Shown: positions 33,336-47,154, counted from the first letter of the stretch. The stretch: 64,000 nt of DNA from Ahaetulla prasina (GCF_028640845.1 NC_080539.1:193325436-193389435), one strand, 5' to 3'. The notes: generated by a model from the sequence alone, not told the origin. Program-made: numbers and translations.

Positions 33336-36300
33336 TTTGTTTCTTCCAAGATTAGAATTTATCAGCCAGGTTGACCTAAACTAGGAACATACCTTCAAAC
33401 ACCTGTTCTGGCAAATATTTCATGCATCACAATCATTTTTGGACCTGTTACAAGATACAGCAAGATTCCAGCCAGAGGAATATGGATGAGATGCAGGGCA
33501 TTGGGGATGGGAAATCACACAAGGTGGATCTCAGATATTAGAGCTGGATTGTTTGTAATGCTGATGTGTCCCTGATGCAAAATAGTGCACCATACAAGAA
33601 ATGGTTTATCACCAGGCTTTGAATAGTTTGCTGCTGTAATTATTATCCTTATCCTTAGTAAATTTGATTATAGCTTTAGTGGTCTTTTGTTCCCATAAGA
33701 AAAGGTCATAAAATGGATATTTCCAAGTTGAGGAAGATTAGAAATAAGTGTGTCAATATTTGAAGGAATCTCCTCAATTTTGATATTATTGGTTTTCTAA
33801 GTATGCAAAACATTAGTTTGGCACTTTCCAAATATAACCATGTTACTTTGAGAATAGTTAATTTTCAGCTTCTCAATCTTTTGACTAAAATCATACTAAG
33901 CAGTTTTATATACTCTGTGTATACTTTTTGAAACTTTTAATAGGCACATTTCTTACATGTACATTGTTCCTACATAGCTTTACAATTTATTATAAAGTAT
34001 ATAACCTGTGTTCTGACTGATAGATTAATCCAGAAAATATGAACTAGCCCATTTAGTTCCAAAATGCAGGCTATAGTAAATTCTCCAGCGTCCTTATAGT
34101 TGAATGTGCCTAAAAGAAATATTGCAAGCTGGTGTCCCATCTATATTGAATGTCAGGCAGTAAATCACTGATTTCTAAACACTTAACCTGTACTTCAACC
34201 TTTTAAGCTTAACTTAGCAGTACAGTCAAAGACTTGATTTAGTTAGATTTAAATTTTTAAGAAAGATAAGAGATAAAACCTTATGTACGTTGGTTGAATT
34301 CATATTGTAGTGATGTCAGGGACTTTATATATTTTCTCAAAAGTTTGAACTATAGGCATCTTCCTCTTTCCATCGTTGCAAAGTAATAAATATTTGGTAT
34401 GTTATTTGGTGGCCTTAGGCAGTTGTGATATTGTAACTTTAGCTGGGAACTGCTAGTTAGCTTATACATAGATTCCTCTTTTTTTTTTGCAAGCTTGCTA
34501 TTTTGTTGAGGAAAAAATAAATCTCTGATGGATTTCTTTCATCCTTAATTACACAGTGGTTTACATAGGTTTTTAATATAGTATGCCAGCATTTACAATT
34601 GTATCACACAAAAAGGAGGATTCTCTGATTTGTTTAAAATTTCCACTTGAACTTGTAATTAAGCTCTCTAACAATTGTGGGGAATTTCCATTGCTCCCTT
34701 GCTAAGGCAGTAGAATGTTTTAGATCAACAACCTAAACTTTATGCCAAGAGTAAGCCCACGGATGGGAGAGGAGTTAGTTTTAGTGCCCTTATGCAAATT
34801 CTGATGGCAAACGTCTATGGAGATTCTCACTCATCCAGGTCATGGTTATCTCAAAGGTGGTTTTTCCAAAAGACAATTGGACTTTCATAGTTTTATGCTA
34901 GTTCAATTTCCTTTTGGGAAAATCACCTTGCCATGCTGATGGCAAGTTTCAAAGGGACTCCGTTCTCCCAGGAAGACCGAAGGAACAAGTCCCACAGTTG
35001 TGCCATTCTGGAACAGATTTAAATAAACTTCCCCATTTGTTTCATTTGGCAGCAGAAGAGCAAATTCTCCTGGGAAAATGGGTCTTCCCTACTCTCTATC
35101 CAGACAGGCTTTTGGAAAGAGCAGACAATTGGCCGCACATTTAAAGGTCAACACCAGCTTTATATTTTGAGTCCATATTGCTGGTATGATACTCGATTAA
35201 TGGAGGATTTTAAAAAGAACACACTTGTATAGGTATCCTGTATAATTTGGGGTAATCTCACAGAAGGTCTATAACTTTTTCTCAGCCACTGAAATACTGC
35301 TTAGAAATAATAAGAGAAAAAAGTCTCAATGTGTATTAAGTATTTTTAATACTTAAACATTTTAAGTATTAAATGTAAGTACTTATTAAAATGGCTAGAT
35401 GTCCTATTTTTGCCACTGAGGCTTCTGAATTAGGAAGCCCAAAATAAATTTATTGATTCAATCTGTCTTGACCGTAACATGGCTTTGTGTCTGTCTGTCT
35501 GTCTGTCTCTCTCTGTCTGTGTCTAACAGTGATGCTAGAATAGGCACTTTGCTGAGATTTCAGCCCTATGTTGAGATGAGAGTCATATTTGAAAATGGAT
35601 CTTCCTGTCTTTCTCTCTCTACCCTGAGACCGTAGGATTGCAACCTTGGGCTGTTGATTAGAATTCATAGGATTATTTGGTTAAATAAATATTAATCAGA
35701 TGATATTCTTACTTTACAGACATAGCACAAACGCAGAGAAAGTGCAATAAATTAGGCTGCAGCTTTTCTTAGTTGAGTCAGTGTTAGGAGGTCTCTAGTG
35801 GCATTGCTCACTGTGCCTTGAAAGCAGTATTTTCAGAATGTGCAAAAGCCTCCTCTGAGTAAAACACTTCCTGTATCTGATTCCCCTGCTTCTTCATTAT
35901 AAATGACCTTGTAGAAAACAGAACTGGAGCTGTCTTGGAAAAAGGTTGACTGCACCGGGCAACACCTCCCCTGCCCTGCTTATGTGGTCTAGTTCTTATT
36001 CAAATGATGGAAGATCTCCATTATAATATAACTCACTAATGCCATATTCACTTAGGAGGTGTCCCATATTTTCGTACAAGTAAAGAAGAATATTAAAGCA
36101 GAGACCAGTTCCTATAAATTATGCATATGAGAATAAGTAATGCTGCTCAGTTATTGCTAAATCTTATGGGTTTCAAGATGTAATATCTTTGATTAAGCTT
36201 CTGTAAAACTGTAAATCCTAGCAAAGAGTTTCCTGTTCTAAATAAAGCTGGGCCAAGCTTTAGAGAAACTTCCTCCACACCCTGAATACTATTAATAGAG

Positions 36301-37032
36301 ACTTGAACTCTCTCTTCTAATTCTTTGAGGGTTTTTTCCCCCCTGGCCTAACAGATCTCCCACCCACAATACCCCCCTCCACCACTTCTCAGGATATAGC
36401 AGAATTTCTGCCAGTGACATTCAGTTTTTCTGAATTGTCTGAATTGTCTGAAAATAACCTTTTCTCCCCTTTTTCGTTAGTTTCCTCACTGTCTCTGTTT
36501 TGTTCTTACTGTCCAAGCTTCCTGATTTTAAGAAGCTAGAATAGAAGAGTTATCCTGTGACAATTTCAGTTTAATTTAACTTCAGTTGAATTGGAGGCCC
36601 AAGTGACTTCCACAGAGAGATTAGGGCTACTATACCTGAACTGAATCAGTTCAAATGATCAGAAACCTCTGACTCTTGCCATCTATTGACTACTTGGATT
36701 TTCGTAGCTCAAATATGGCAGAGAGACAAAGAGAGATATCTGTATAAATGAAAAAGAAATTCACATTCAGAAACCTTGGTCACTAAAGGAATACTTAGAT
36801 GTAGATATTCCACATCCTGTTTTAAGCATAACGGCTTTCTTTTTAAAAAATACTTCTGTCATGAAAGAAAATTTTGGTTACCCCGACTAGGATGCAATGG
36901 GAAAGGGGAGTTTTGGAGAAGATAGGTGGGTTCACACAGCACCTATCAATCAATTATTTTTCAAAGCAATTCCTTTTTCTAAGGAATGTGCTGCTATCCT
37001 TCACGGTTTCAGTATGATCCTGGGAATATGTA
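33336..37032. other. unassigned intronic sequence
   Basis: This is the longest stretch in which I recognise no transposon: 3.7 kb of AT-rich, apparently unique DNA. It has a (TCTG)n tract at about 35485-35525. Conserved non-coding elements could lie here, but they cannot be seen from one sequence. Confidence 0.5.
35485..35525. repeat. (TCTG)n / TCTC simple repeat
   Basis: GTGTCTGTCTGTCTGTCTG followed by TCTCTCTCTG and TCTGTGTC. Confidence 0.9.
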
Positions 37033-37320
37033 CAGGCAGTTTTTGCTTAACAGTCACAGTTGGGACTGGGAACTCTTTTGCTAAGTAACACTATAGTTAA
37101 AAGAGACATCGTGTTCCTGTGATGGACTTATGACCTCATTTCTACTGTGATTGTTACGTGAGACTTCATGGGACCATGACTTGCACATTCCTGCTGAAAG
37201 CTGTGATGTGCACAAATGGCAAGCATATGATTGTGTGATACTGGTGTCCACCAGTTGCAATGTTCTAATCTCAATCACGTGACCACAGACATGCAACAGT
37301 CATATTTGTGAGGACTAGAC
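37033..37320. mobile_element. old element related to 18244-18641
   Basis: It starts CAGGCAGTTTTTGCTTAACAG and ends ATTTGTGAGGACTAGAC, corresponding to worn ends of the 18244 family. The middle holds GGACTTATGACC and GTGACC motifs typical of that family. Strongly diverged. Confidence 0.45.
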
Positions 37321-37489
37321 ATGGGTACTTTTTCAGCATCATTCTTAATTTCAAATGACAGGGCAGCTATTTAACTAAAGATCCATATTTAGTTAAAGAT
37401 TTTGCCTTGTTTTCATTACAATGGGCAATGCAGTGATTCAGTTTCAAACTGCAAAGGTGCATTTGTGGCAACGAGGCTAGGGTTTTGTT

Positions 37490-37960
37490 GTTTTCTTTAT
37501 GCAATAATTTTTATTAAGAATTATATTAAAGAGACAAAACTAATACAAGAATATAATACATTTTGAAAAAAGAACATTTAAAAAATATAGAAAAATACTC
37601 CCAAAAATAATATTAACAAATCTTTCACCTTCATCAGCAGTATATTCAGCATTATCAATTTATCTCTGCATTTTAAAATATAACCAAATACAACTTCATT
37701 CTATATTCCACCCCATTTTCTATTAACTCATCTCTAAACCACCAGCTTTTATTAACTGACAAAGATCCAGTAAAAATTAATAGAAATGCCTAACAATTTA
37801 AGTATATAATCTCCCTTTCCATTTAATTTAAATCCCCTCATCCCTCTCTTTAATAATCTAAATCTAATCCCAATTAACAAACATGATTAAAAAATTAAAA
37901 AACTATTAAACTTTACCAAAAATAGTAAACCCTTATTTACATAAGGCTACCAGACCTGCT
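37490..37960 (-). mobile_element. possible L1-like 3' UTR
   Basis: Very AT-rich and C-poor on one strand, beginning TTTTTATTAAGAATTATATTAAAG, which looks like a LINE 3' end on the minus strand. No coding sequence, poly-A tract or target duplication confirms it. Confidence 0.3.
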
Positions 37961-38589
37961 AAATAAGATATATTACAATGCAGGAAGCCATGAGCTAGGG
38001 ATCCCATAGCATTGACAGACAATTAGGATGGAAGAGCTAACCAAGAGGGAATAAGAAAGGAGGAAGCAAGGAAGAAATGATAGGTTCTAGGAAGCTGCTT
38101 ATGACAGTTCATTTGCCTCATCCCCTAGCCCTATTCTGCAGCCCTTAAAGCATTTTGCACACTGGAATAAAAGAACTAATTCCATAAATCCAAGCATGCC
38201 TGGAGAGGTTGTGGCCACCTGAATTTTTAGCAGTGAGGCAAAATAATGAGCTAAACTTTTGAAAGCAACAGTTGTGTCTTAGTGATCAAATAGCCTACAT
38301 CCGTGACTAGGATACACAATCCTGACTATCTGCAGGGACTCAATATAGCTGGGCATGACTCTGAAAGCGTGAGAGAAGTGGGAGGGACAGAGAGATATTC
38401 CTTTATACATTTCTAATAAAGAAGTTTGGGAATTTAGAGACAGTGGGTTTGGTTTGAATCATTTCCAGAGGAAGGCACATATTATTCATTTTAAATTAGC
38501 TTTAAAACTGCTATTCATTATCAGAAATATGGATTTATTATTTTGAGTTATGTGCTGCTGGCTCTGGCATCCTGTTAACCAAAGTGTTC
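37961..38589. other. unassigned intronic sequence
   Basis: No recognisable feature. Confidence 0.45.
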
Positions 38590-38882
38590 ATCTTAAATAT
38601 GACTTCAGTAACAGAGTTGTTAATGCCTGGAATACACTACCTGACTCTGTGGTCTCTTCCCAAAATCCCCAAAGCTTCAACCAAAAACTATCTACTATTG
38701 ACCTCATCCCATTCCTAAGAGGACTATAAGGGGCGTGCATAAGAGCACCAACGTGCCTACCGTTCCTGTCCTATTGTTTTCTTTCATTATATCCAATTCG
38801 TATAGTTATTTCATGCTTATGCTTATATATAATGTGTGACAAAATAAATAAATAAATAAAAATAAAATAAATAAGTCTAGAA
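38590..38882 (+). mobile_element. LINE 3' end, family shared with 53526 and 63185
   Basis: The ORF end can be read as VVNAWNTLPDSVVSS, followed by LSTIDLIPFLRGL and a stop. The UTR then contains CGTGCCTACCGTTCCTGTCC and ends in TAAATAAATAAATAAA. The copy at 63185-64000 (minus) shows the same ORF end in a longer context. The clade is not certain (jockey/CR1 superfamily). Confidence 0.75.
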
Positions 38883-40673
38883 CCTGTCCTCAATCAGTCT
38901 ATTGTCCAAAGCTTGCAAATGCAAAACTGTGCCAACCATGATAGAAAGTTCCAGCTCTTTTCTCCCTCAGCCTCTGAAAATTACAGATCTGGACAGGTGA
39001 CATATACCTCCAATATCCAGCAGACAAGTCCAACTCTTCCTTCAAAGCCTTGATCTTGAGCCAGCATATTTCATAATTTTTTTGTGCAGGGATAATGTTG
39101 GGCTTTCTCTTCATCTGCCATTTCATCCAATCACTCCAGGACTTTTGTACAACATTGTTAATACGGGGCAATTGTTTCTAAGTCAGCAGGCCTAGGGAAG
39201 TCTTGCTGTGAGATGCACAGGAAGCCTCAGGAATGGATTCATTCTGGCTGTGGGAGGATGGGAGTTATAGTTCAACACATCTGCAGGACATAGATTCAAA
39301 AGGTCTAGAATGCACCGATTGTTGACTAATATTGAGAAATCAAATTTATAAATATATACATATATTTGTGACTTCAAATATAATTTTAATCCATTGGTGA
39401 TATTCCCTTGATGACTGTGAAATCAGTTCATAATAAATTGTATTTGCTGTGATTTGGGTTATGGCTTGGTTTTGCTTATTTGCCTATTACTCGAGTGCCT
39501 GATAGTCAAATAGTATGTTTTGTCTCCCTGCAGTCATATGCATCTACTGAAAAGAAAACTTGACTGGGTTTAGTGGGACTTGCTTTTAGGGAATTGTGGG
39601 GGGGGGGATTGAATTTCAATATATTACTGATAAATTAAAAAAGAATGAAAGAAGCTACAACTCTGCTCAACGATACATTGAGGATACCAAAAAGCTAGAG
39701 CTGCAAAAAGCTAGATGAGTAAGAGGATTGAGGATTCTGTCTGCCTGTCTGTCCATCAGCAGGGTAACTTGGAAAACAGAATTGGTGTGAAGAGAAAAAC
39801 CTTCAAGAGAAAGAGTAACTTGAAAACTGAAATTTTTTTTCCCAGGGCTGCAGTTTGGAATGCTGCCCCATAGCCCCACTCCCTCTTTCCCAGTCAGTTG
39901 GCTCAGAGTGGGAGCCTAGATACCCCACCCTCAATACCCATATGCAGAAAAACACAGGAGTTCCTTCCCACACCCAGGGGCTGCACATATATTCCATCTG
40001 TCTAGACATTCTCACACACAAAATCAGCACAAATATACTCACCGTGATTTGACCTACACACACATAAACTCAGACGGTACATATGCACATAACCTGTTTA
40101 AATCTTGAGGAGGAAGTGTGCACACATGCATACACAAATAGACACAGCAATTTTACAGAAGGAAATCCAAGTGTCTCCTAAGGCCACTGCTGGTGAAGGG
40201 CTCGAAAGCATTTACAAAGCCAGACTATGTATATCCCCCCCACCCCTTGTTAATTAAAGGATTAGGACCATTTGCATGAAGTTGTCATTCAGTGGGAGTT
40301 TCATCTTTCCTCAAATGACAACCTCTGTATCAGAAGCCAAACCATATGGAAACTGGCACAGATTGATGTGTGAAATGGGTCCTCTTTGGGATGCAGTATC
40401 ACTTCACAGCTTTGAATAATAATGAAAGCATCAAAAGTCAATCTGAAAAGCTGCAAAGCGCTAGCTCAGTATGTTTTGACAACAGAGTTTTTTCTTTCCT
40501 AATATTTGCATTCTAGGAAACTAAATAACAAACCTCTATAATCTTCCATTTAAACAAATAGCCCAGGAATGAGCAGAACTTCAAAGCTGGAATTTAGTTA
40601 GATTAACAATAATGTTGTACTTGTGAAAAAATGTCTTGGAATAGTTACTGATTACAAGCTGAATCTAAATGAG
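38883..40673. other. unassigned intronic sequence
   Basis: No gene. Around 39236-39310 GGGAGGATGGGAGTTATAG resembles a common worn squamate repeat, but I cannot classify it. A G9 run lies near 39598. Confidence 0.45.
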
Positions 40674-41365
40674 CAGCGGCTATCCAGTCTCTTCTTAAAA
40701 GCCTCCAATGATGGAGCAGCCACAACGTCTGAAAGCAAGTTGTTACAATTGTTCTCATCGTTAGGAAATTGCTCCTTAGTTCTAGGTTGCTTCTCTCCTT
40801 AATTAGTTTTCATCCATTGTTTCTTCTCTTGCTTTCTGGTGCTTTGGAAAATAGTTGAACCCCTCTTATTTATGGCAGCCCCTTAGATATGGGAACACTG
40901 CTATCATGTCTCCCCTAGTCAGTGGTGAAATCCAATTTTTTTTACTACCAGTTCTGTGGGTGTGGTTTGGTGGACGTGACTTGGTGGGCATGGCAGGGGA
41001 AGGATACTGCAAAATCCCTGTTCCCTCCCCACTCTGGGGCCAGCCTGAGGAGGTATTTGCTGGTTCTCCGAACTACTCAAAATTTCTGCTATCGGTTCTC
41101 CAGAACCTGTCAGAACCTGCTGGATTTCACCCCTGCCCCTAGTCCTTCTTTTGATTAAACTAGACATACCCAATTGTTGTAATTGCTCTTCATATGTTTT
41201 AGCCTCCAGTCTCCTAATCACCTTTGTTGCTCTTCTTTGCATTCTTTCTAGTCTTAACATCTTTTCTATATTGTGGAGACCAAAAGTGGATGTAATATTC
41301 CAAATGTGGTCTTACCAAGACATTATAAAGTGGTATTGACACTTTGCGCGATCTATTTCTCATAC
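40674..41365 (-). mobile_element. CR1/L3-type LINE fragment, split by a hAT
   Basis: The minus strand shows the C-terminal third of the CR1 ORF ([35 protein letters not shown]). It lacks the 3' UTR on the left and the upstream part on the right, where another CR1 copy begins. Positions 40920-41135 are a hAT insertion. Confidence 0.85.
40920..41135. mobile_element. hAT-type element with perfect target duplication
   Basis: The left end is CAGTGGTGAAATCCA and the right end TGGATTTCACCCCTG, inverted with one mismatch. CCCCTAGT occurs on both sides (40912-40919 and 41136-41143), an exact 8-bp duplication of CR1 sequence. 216 bp, no transposase. Confidence 0.92.
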
Positions 41366-41367
41366 AT

Positions 41368-42290
41368 TCAAGTCATACAATCTAGGGCTGGAAGGGACCT
41401 TGGAGGTCTTCTAGTCCAGCCTCCTGTTCAAGCAGGAGAACCTATACTATTTCAGATAAGTGACTGTCTAGTCTCTTCTTAAAAACCTTCAGTGATGGAG
41501 TGCCCATGATTTCTGAATGCAAGTTGTTCCACTGGTTAATTGTCCTCACTGTTAAGAAGTTTCTCCTTAATTCCAGGTTGCTTCTCTCTTTGATTAATTT
41601 CCAACCATTGTTTCTTGTCATGATCTCTGATACCTTGTAGAATAATTTGAGCCCCTCTTCTTTGTGGCAGCCCCTCAAATACTGCTATCATATTACCCTT
41701 AATTCTTCTATTCTTTAAACTAGCCAAACCCAAATCCTGCAGCCATTTTTCATATGTTTTAGTCTCCAGGCCTTTGATCATCTTAGTTACTCTTCTCTGA
41801 ACTTTTCCCAAAGTCTCAACATCTTTTTTGTAGTATAGTGACCAAAATTGGTTGCAGTATTCATATGTGGTCTTATTAGGGTTTTATAAAGCGGTACTAA
41901 TACTTCACATAATCTTGATTCTATGCCTCTGTTTATATAACCCAGGATTGTATTAGCTTTTTTGGCTACTGCTGCACACTGCTGCATATTCAAATCATCC
42001 ACTAGAACTCCAAGGTCCATCTCACAGTTACTGTTTTTGAGCCAGATATTACCTAATCTGTACTTATACCTTTGATTTTTTTTCCTGCCTAAATGTAAAA
42101 TTTTGTTCTTTTCCATATTAAAATTCATTTTGTTGGATAGGACCCATTGTTCAAGTTTGTCAAGATCTTTTTGGATCCTGAGCTTGTCTTCAGGGGTGTT
42201 GGCTATTCTTGCCAGTTTAGTATCATCTGCAAATTTCACGAGTTCCCCTTCTATTCCCTCAACTAAGTCATTCTCTGTTAATGCAACCTA
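41368..42290 (-). mobile_element. CR1/L3-type LINE, 5' truncated
   Basis: On the minus strand two frames (42239-41787 and 41678-41442) give [48 protein letters not shown] and [14 protein letters not shown], then the family 3' UTR near 41370-41440 (GGCTGGAAGGGACCTTGG). It has one main frameshift near 41787 and smaller ones. Confidence 0.9.
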
Positions 42291-42475
42291 GGATTTCATT
42301 TGCCTTTTATGAGCACACTGCTGGCTCCTATTTAAGTGATTGTTCACTAGGATTCCAAGATCCCTCTTGCAATTACTGCTTTTGAGTCAAGTACCACCTA
42401 TTCTATACTTATGCATTTGTTTTTTCTTGCCTAGATGTAAAACCTTACTTTTCTCACAATTGAATTTTGTTTTCA
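42270..42475 (-). mobile_element. second CR1-type fragment
   Basis: It starts again in the region after the catalytic ADD motif (CTAGGATTTCATTTGCC, AGGATTCCAAGATCC, CTAGATGTAAAACCTTAC), overlapping the part already present in the neighbouring copy. It is therefore a separate, shorter CR1 insertion or a segment of a related family. Confidence 0.65.
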
Positions 42476-42499
42476 TCGTACATCATCATCCCCCTTTAT

Positions 42500-42910
42500 T
42501 GTGCTTTAGTCAGTTCTGCGCACTACACATTGGGAAGGATTCAGATAAAATTAAGAGAAGGGCAAAAATGATGAGCAAAGGGGACAAAAAATGAACTCTA
42601 GGAAGATAAATTGAAGGAGCTGAATACCTTTAGCTAAAAGGTATTCACTAAAAGAATTCAGTGGGGGCAAGGTTATGGTAGCACACTACGAATCTTTCAA
42701 GGGATATCCCTTACAAGATAGCCTGATTTCTTTCTTTCTTGTTTCAAGTGCAGAACCTAGAGTAATGGATTTAACTTAAAGGGAGTCAGATTTTCATAGA
42801 CTATAGCAAAAACATTTCTAACAATATGTACAAGATTGAGAATGGAAAGAAGAGGCTGCCTTCCTTTTGTTGAAAGTTATGGATGTTTGAATTTGGATTG
42901 GTGTATTAAA
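42500..42910 (+). mobile_element. old CR1-like remnant
   Basis: AAGAGAAGGGCAAAAATGATG, then GAAGATAAATTGAAGGAGCTG and the decayed C-terminal region, follow the same pattern as 31600-31900. Highly diverged. Confidence 0.45.
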
Positions 42911-43077
42911 TAGAGGAGTGACTCCAATTCCTAAATTCCTTAAACATATCTGGGATATGGATTTTCAAACCAGTTTGAGCCTAGTGTCTATACTGTATGA
43001 ATTCTTTGCAAATGGGCATGTGCCATCATCTTATCTCTCTTCACTTCTAATTCTGAAATTTCATCAGGTTTTCCTCA

Positions 43078-43400
43078 TGGTTGAATGCTATGCAGTTCTG
43101 TGGGGACACAGAAGATTATAAGCTGCCCAGAGTTACCCTGCAATAAGATAGACAGCCAATAAATAAATAAAATAAAAACAAATAAAACATTTTCTGCAGT
43201 GCTTTTGTACATTTTGAGCCTCTAAGTCATTTGCTCACCAAACTGTCTGGCAGAGCCAGGTCTTAAGGTTCTTATGAAATGCCAGGAGGGTGGGAATCAA
43301 TCTCACCTCCAGAGGGCAGGAGTGATATCAGAGGAGGCTTTTTTCCTGAAGCCTGCCAGCTGAAATTCCTTGGCTGTTATCCACAGGGGCGGGCCAGTCC
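43078..43400 (-). mobile_element. old L2-like LINE 3' end
   Basis: On the minus strand the ORF end encodes a KNLKTWLCQTV-type segment after CCAGGAGGG-rich sequence. It is followed by a tail with TTTATTTATTGGCTG and GGGTAACTCTGGGCAGC. The layout matches an L2-type C-terminus and 3' UTR. Confidence 0.5.
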
Positions 43401-45254
43401 CATCTTTATCCCATCTTAAAGAACTATTACTACTCTAATAGAGAGCACAGGGCTTATCTCTCACTTTTATCTGACCAGGACCCCAATATAGGTTCCAGAT
43501 TACCCAATTTTGTGTTATTATTTGTTGTATCCGTCATACCTATGGTTTAGGTTTAGCACAATTGTTTGTGATTGCTACTACTATCTGTATAATTTATTTT
43601 ATGTAGTTTCATTGCATTTTTTAACATCTTTTTTTAAAAGAAGATTTATTAATAATAATTACAGGTTTATATACTTTATTGTTGTGCTCTCTGGCCTAAA
43701 GACCATAATAAAGGAGAGAGATTGATTGAAAAGTGCATTGCTTTGATTTAGTGTGCCTCGTTCCTCTGAATTTATGCTAAAACACAGAATTTGCATGGGA
43801 ATATTATTTTAAAGGAAGAAAAGATATGCAGAGCACTTCAGAAATAAATCATACAAAAAAACTTGATGAGCAATATAAAGCAGATGTCCACAGTTAAGAA
43901 TAAATTGAAAGGTTTTGAAGATTTTTTGCAAGGCAAAGATATTTTCCTATGAATGTGAACAGAAAACAGTAGCAATTACTTCTGGGATACTCTAGCAATT
44001 AGCGACTAATGTTTCCTCTGTCTCATTTATTTATAAATATTTGTGCGACCGACAACAGTTTTTCCACAGTAAATTAACTTGTTGCTTAAGAATGATAAAG
44101 ATGGACAGGAGATCAGCAATTCATTTCTATTTACCTCTTGGTAATATGAGGCGCTTTCATTATGTCATAAGGAGTGTGCCTGGAGGCAGGGGCTGAATGA
44201 ACAAAGCAGAACAAGCTGGAGGCTTTTTTATTTGATGTTCTGAAATTGCTGTAGGGGGTGACTTCTCTGAATCTCTTTTCCTCTCTCCAATATGCTAAAA
44301 CACAAATGCATTCATTTCTCTTTTCAATAAAAAGTAAGATAAGCATCTGTCCATCTAACTAGTATGAAAACCTTTGTCTTTTCATACTTCTCCGGGGAAT
44401 AGCTGTTACTGTCAGTTTTATTTATATATTTATTTATTGAGATAATTTGTATGCCTCCTGCTTCTCAGACTCTATGTTTAAATATGTATACCCTGACACA
44501 TGAACACATATAGGGAAGGAGAAAGAGAGAGACACTGAGTGAAAATATTCCTGGCCAGGGAATTCAGTCTGCTTAAGTAGACTAAATTGGATATTGAAGT
44601 ACAGTTTTCAAGATATGTCCAATATTTAGGATTCTAGACATACCTGAGTATAAGCAGTAATTTTGCCAAGGGCTGTTCAAATCAACACATCCTGAATGGG
44701 ATACATATACATATAAAGACCAGGGATGGGATACATATAAAGACCAGGACACTAGTTGCTCCATTGCCAGGATGGTGGTATCAGACGACAGCTAGATATA
44801 CTGTAGTTCATTCTCCTGTTTTGTAGGATTTAAAGCAGTTATGAAAGATTGCTAAACTATTCAGTGCTATACAGTACTGAAGAGAAAGGGCAAGCAGGCA
44901 TGTCTGGGAGAATGACCTAGGACATGGCAAAATGCCTAGAAGCTGAGCCAGGGAGAAGAACGTTTGTAGCTGAATATTCCTGAATCCACATCATTCAAAG
45001 CAGGAATCAGAGCAGTCCTGTACCTCTGATTTAATATCTATAGCTCTCCGATTTGCAGGTCGGCCAGTGGGGGCTGCAGATTGGGGCCTCAGGCAGATGC
45101 TGATTGCATGTGGATGGGTTGGTACGTGCTATGAAGTACAAGTTGACAGGGGCTGCTGGCAGGCAGCTGGACAAGATCTACGGAGTTTGGGCAGGCAAGT
45201 GCTACTGAACCTATTATTACATTATTAGCATATAACATTATTACCTTTTCAACG
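43401..45254. other. unassigned intronic sequence
   Basis: Nothing recognised. Near 44695-44755 a 25-bp piece (GGGATACATATAAAGACCAGG and a variant) is duplicated. Confidence 0.45.
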
Positions 45255-45700
45255 TACTGAAGAATAAAATATAGGAGTTGGAAGGGAATTTAGATATCAA
45301 ATAGTGCAGAATTCACTAAGCTTTGCTCAACAGGTATCCAACCAACCCATTTGAAAACCTCAGCTTGAATACTACCTATCCCTGTTCCTAAGCAGATTGT
45401 TTCACTGCTTTACATCTCTTATCATCAGGCAATTTCTCATGCAATTCAGATTGAATATCTTTGCTTTTAATTTTAATGCATTGGTTCTTGAACTGATTTT
45501 AATTTCAACAGATTTTCTTCTGTTGAGACAGCTGAAGACTGTATTTAGCTTTTGCATCACACTGTTTGTTCATATTCAGCTGATGGTTGCAAATACTCCT
45601 GGATTCTCCTTTTGTGTGCTACTATTGAGTTAAGTAAACTGAAATTGTACTTGCAGCCATACTGCTTTTGACAATGTGTTCTGTGAGATTCTTTAATGGA
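45255..45700 (-). mobile_element. possible old CR1 3' end
   Basis: TAGGAGTTGGAAGGGAATTTAG and GGTATCCAACCAACCC resemble the CR1 3' UTR, and ATCAGGCAATTTCTC resembles the ORF end. Divergence is too great for certainty. Confidence 0.4.
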
Positions 45701-47154
45701 TTCTCCTTGGATTCTCTTCTAGCTATGTTGTTAATCCACAGCAGTCAGTTTGGTGAGCCTTGGCAATCTTTTCAACATGTTCTGGGTATATACACAAGAA
45801 AAAGATCACTTCTTGTTATAATTTAATATGTCCATTCTGTTTTTCATTCTCAGTGGAGAGTTTGGTGTATTGATCCCTACAGAGCAGTCATTTCTGCTTG
45901 TGTTACATGTTCAGTGATTCAGACTGCTTGGTCACGTTCAATGGCATGGAACTCCAATTTTCTTCACACTTTCTTGGTACACGTCTTCAAGTACTGACTA
46001 CTCCCAGTGAGGTGTCTTCCTGCTCCCTAGGGAAATCCTTTTGTTTCCGTTGCTCCTGGAAAAACTATCTGGCTCTGCCCTTTTCAGTATCCTCATTCTG
46101 GTAGACTTTATGGAAAGCTCTGTATGGAATACCTGCGTGCTCCTCGCATCCTGGGTCTTAAAGGACAAAGGCTAGCCCCACTTCTCCTGCAACAAGGAGA
46201 CAGGCTTGCATTTCATCAAATGTAAGTAGCATACTTTTCTGGGAAGAAAGCAAATTTAATGCATAGTTGGCAGATCATCACTGATAGCTTCTTCAGCACC
46301 TATCCTTTTGGCAGGCATTGTTTCTGTCCTACTTCCAAACACCAGACAAACTATAGTCCAGGACCTCACAGTCGGACAGGGTCCCTTAAAATTTCATTTT
46401 TTCATTTATTAGAGTTTTATTATATTTTATATGTGTATGTCTCCATAAATTAAGTCCTCCTATATGACTCACATGACCACCATATGCTTTGTTTCAGCAT
46501 GATTTCATACTTCTGTTCAGAGAGACACCTTTCCCATCTCATCACAGGTATGGTGGCATTCTTGCCAAGTTATTACCTATCCTGATTCTATGCTATCCCT
46601 TATGGAATAGAGCTCCACACCTGCCTATAGTTTAGATCTCGCCATGTCGAAAGATAGCCCTGCCCACCTTGCTAATCTTCTTGATAGAATCCCCCCTGTT
46701 TTGGTTTGCTATTCTGTTTGCTTGCACTGGATCAATCTCCCAGGATCAAGCCTACCCTTTCTCTAAAGAGTGCCAGCTGAGATTTTATTTGAGAAAAAAA
46801 TGTATAAAAGATACACATTAGGCAAGTTACAAAGAAAAGTACAGCTTTCCCTAGTTAACATCAGGGAAGGCTCAAAACAATAAAATTAAATAGAAACATT
46901 GAACATAGTCCAGAGTGAACCCCATATGTTTTATTACAATCACAGCAATAGATTGGATACCTTTTTCAGATTTTCATTTTTTAAAAAAGAAAATGAGATG
47001 TCTGGGAACATGGTAAAACTTGAGTTTCTAGAAGAACTTTAGGAAAACATAAAAGCCAATTCATATAATCTGAGCTCTAAAAATGCCACAACATTTTTAC
47101 CTGTCACAAATTTTCCTTGGCAAGAAATGTTAAAAACAATGCTTGCAAACTGAT
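45701..47154. other. unassigned intronic sequence
   Basis: No recognisable gene or repeat. Confidence 0.45.

Noticed and set aside
37490..37960. AT-rich block considered as a replication origin or matrix attachment region
   Set aside because: Base composition alone does not support either, and a LINE 3' UTR is a simpler though unproven reading.
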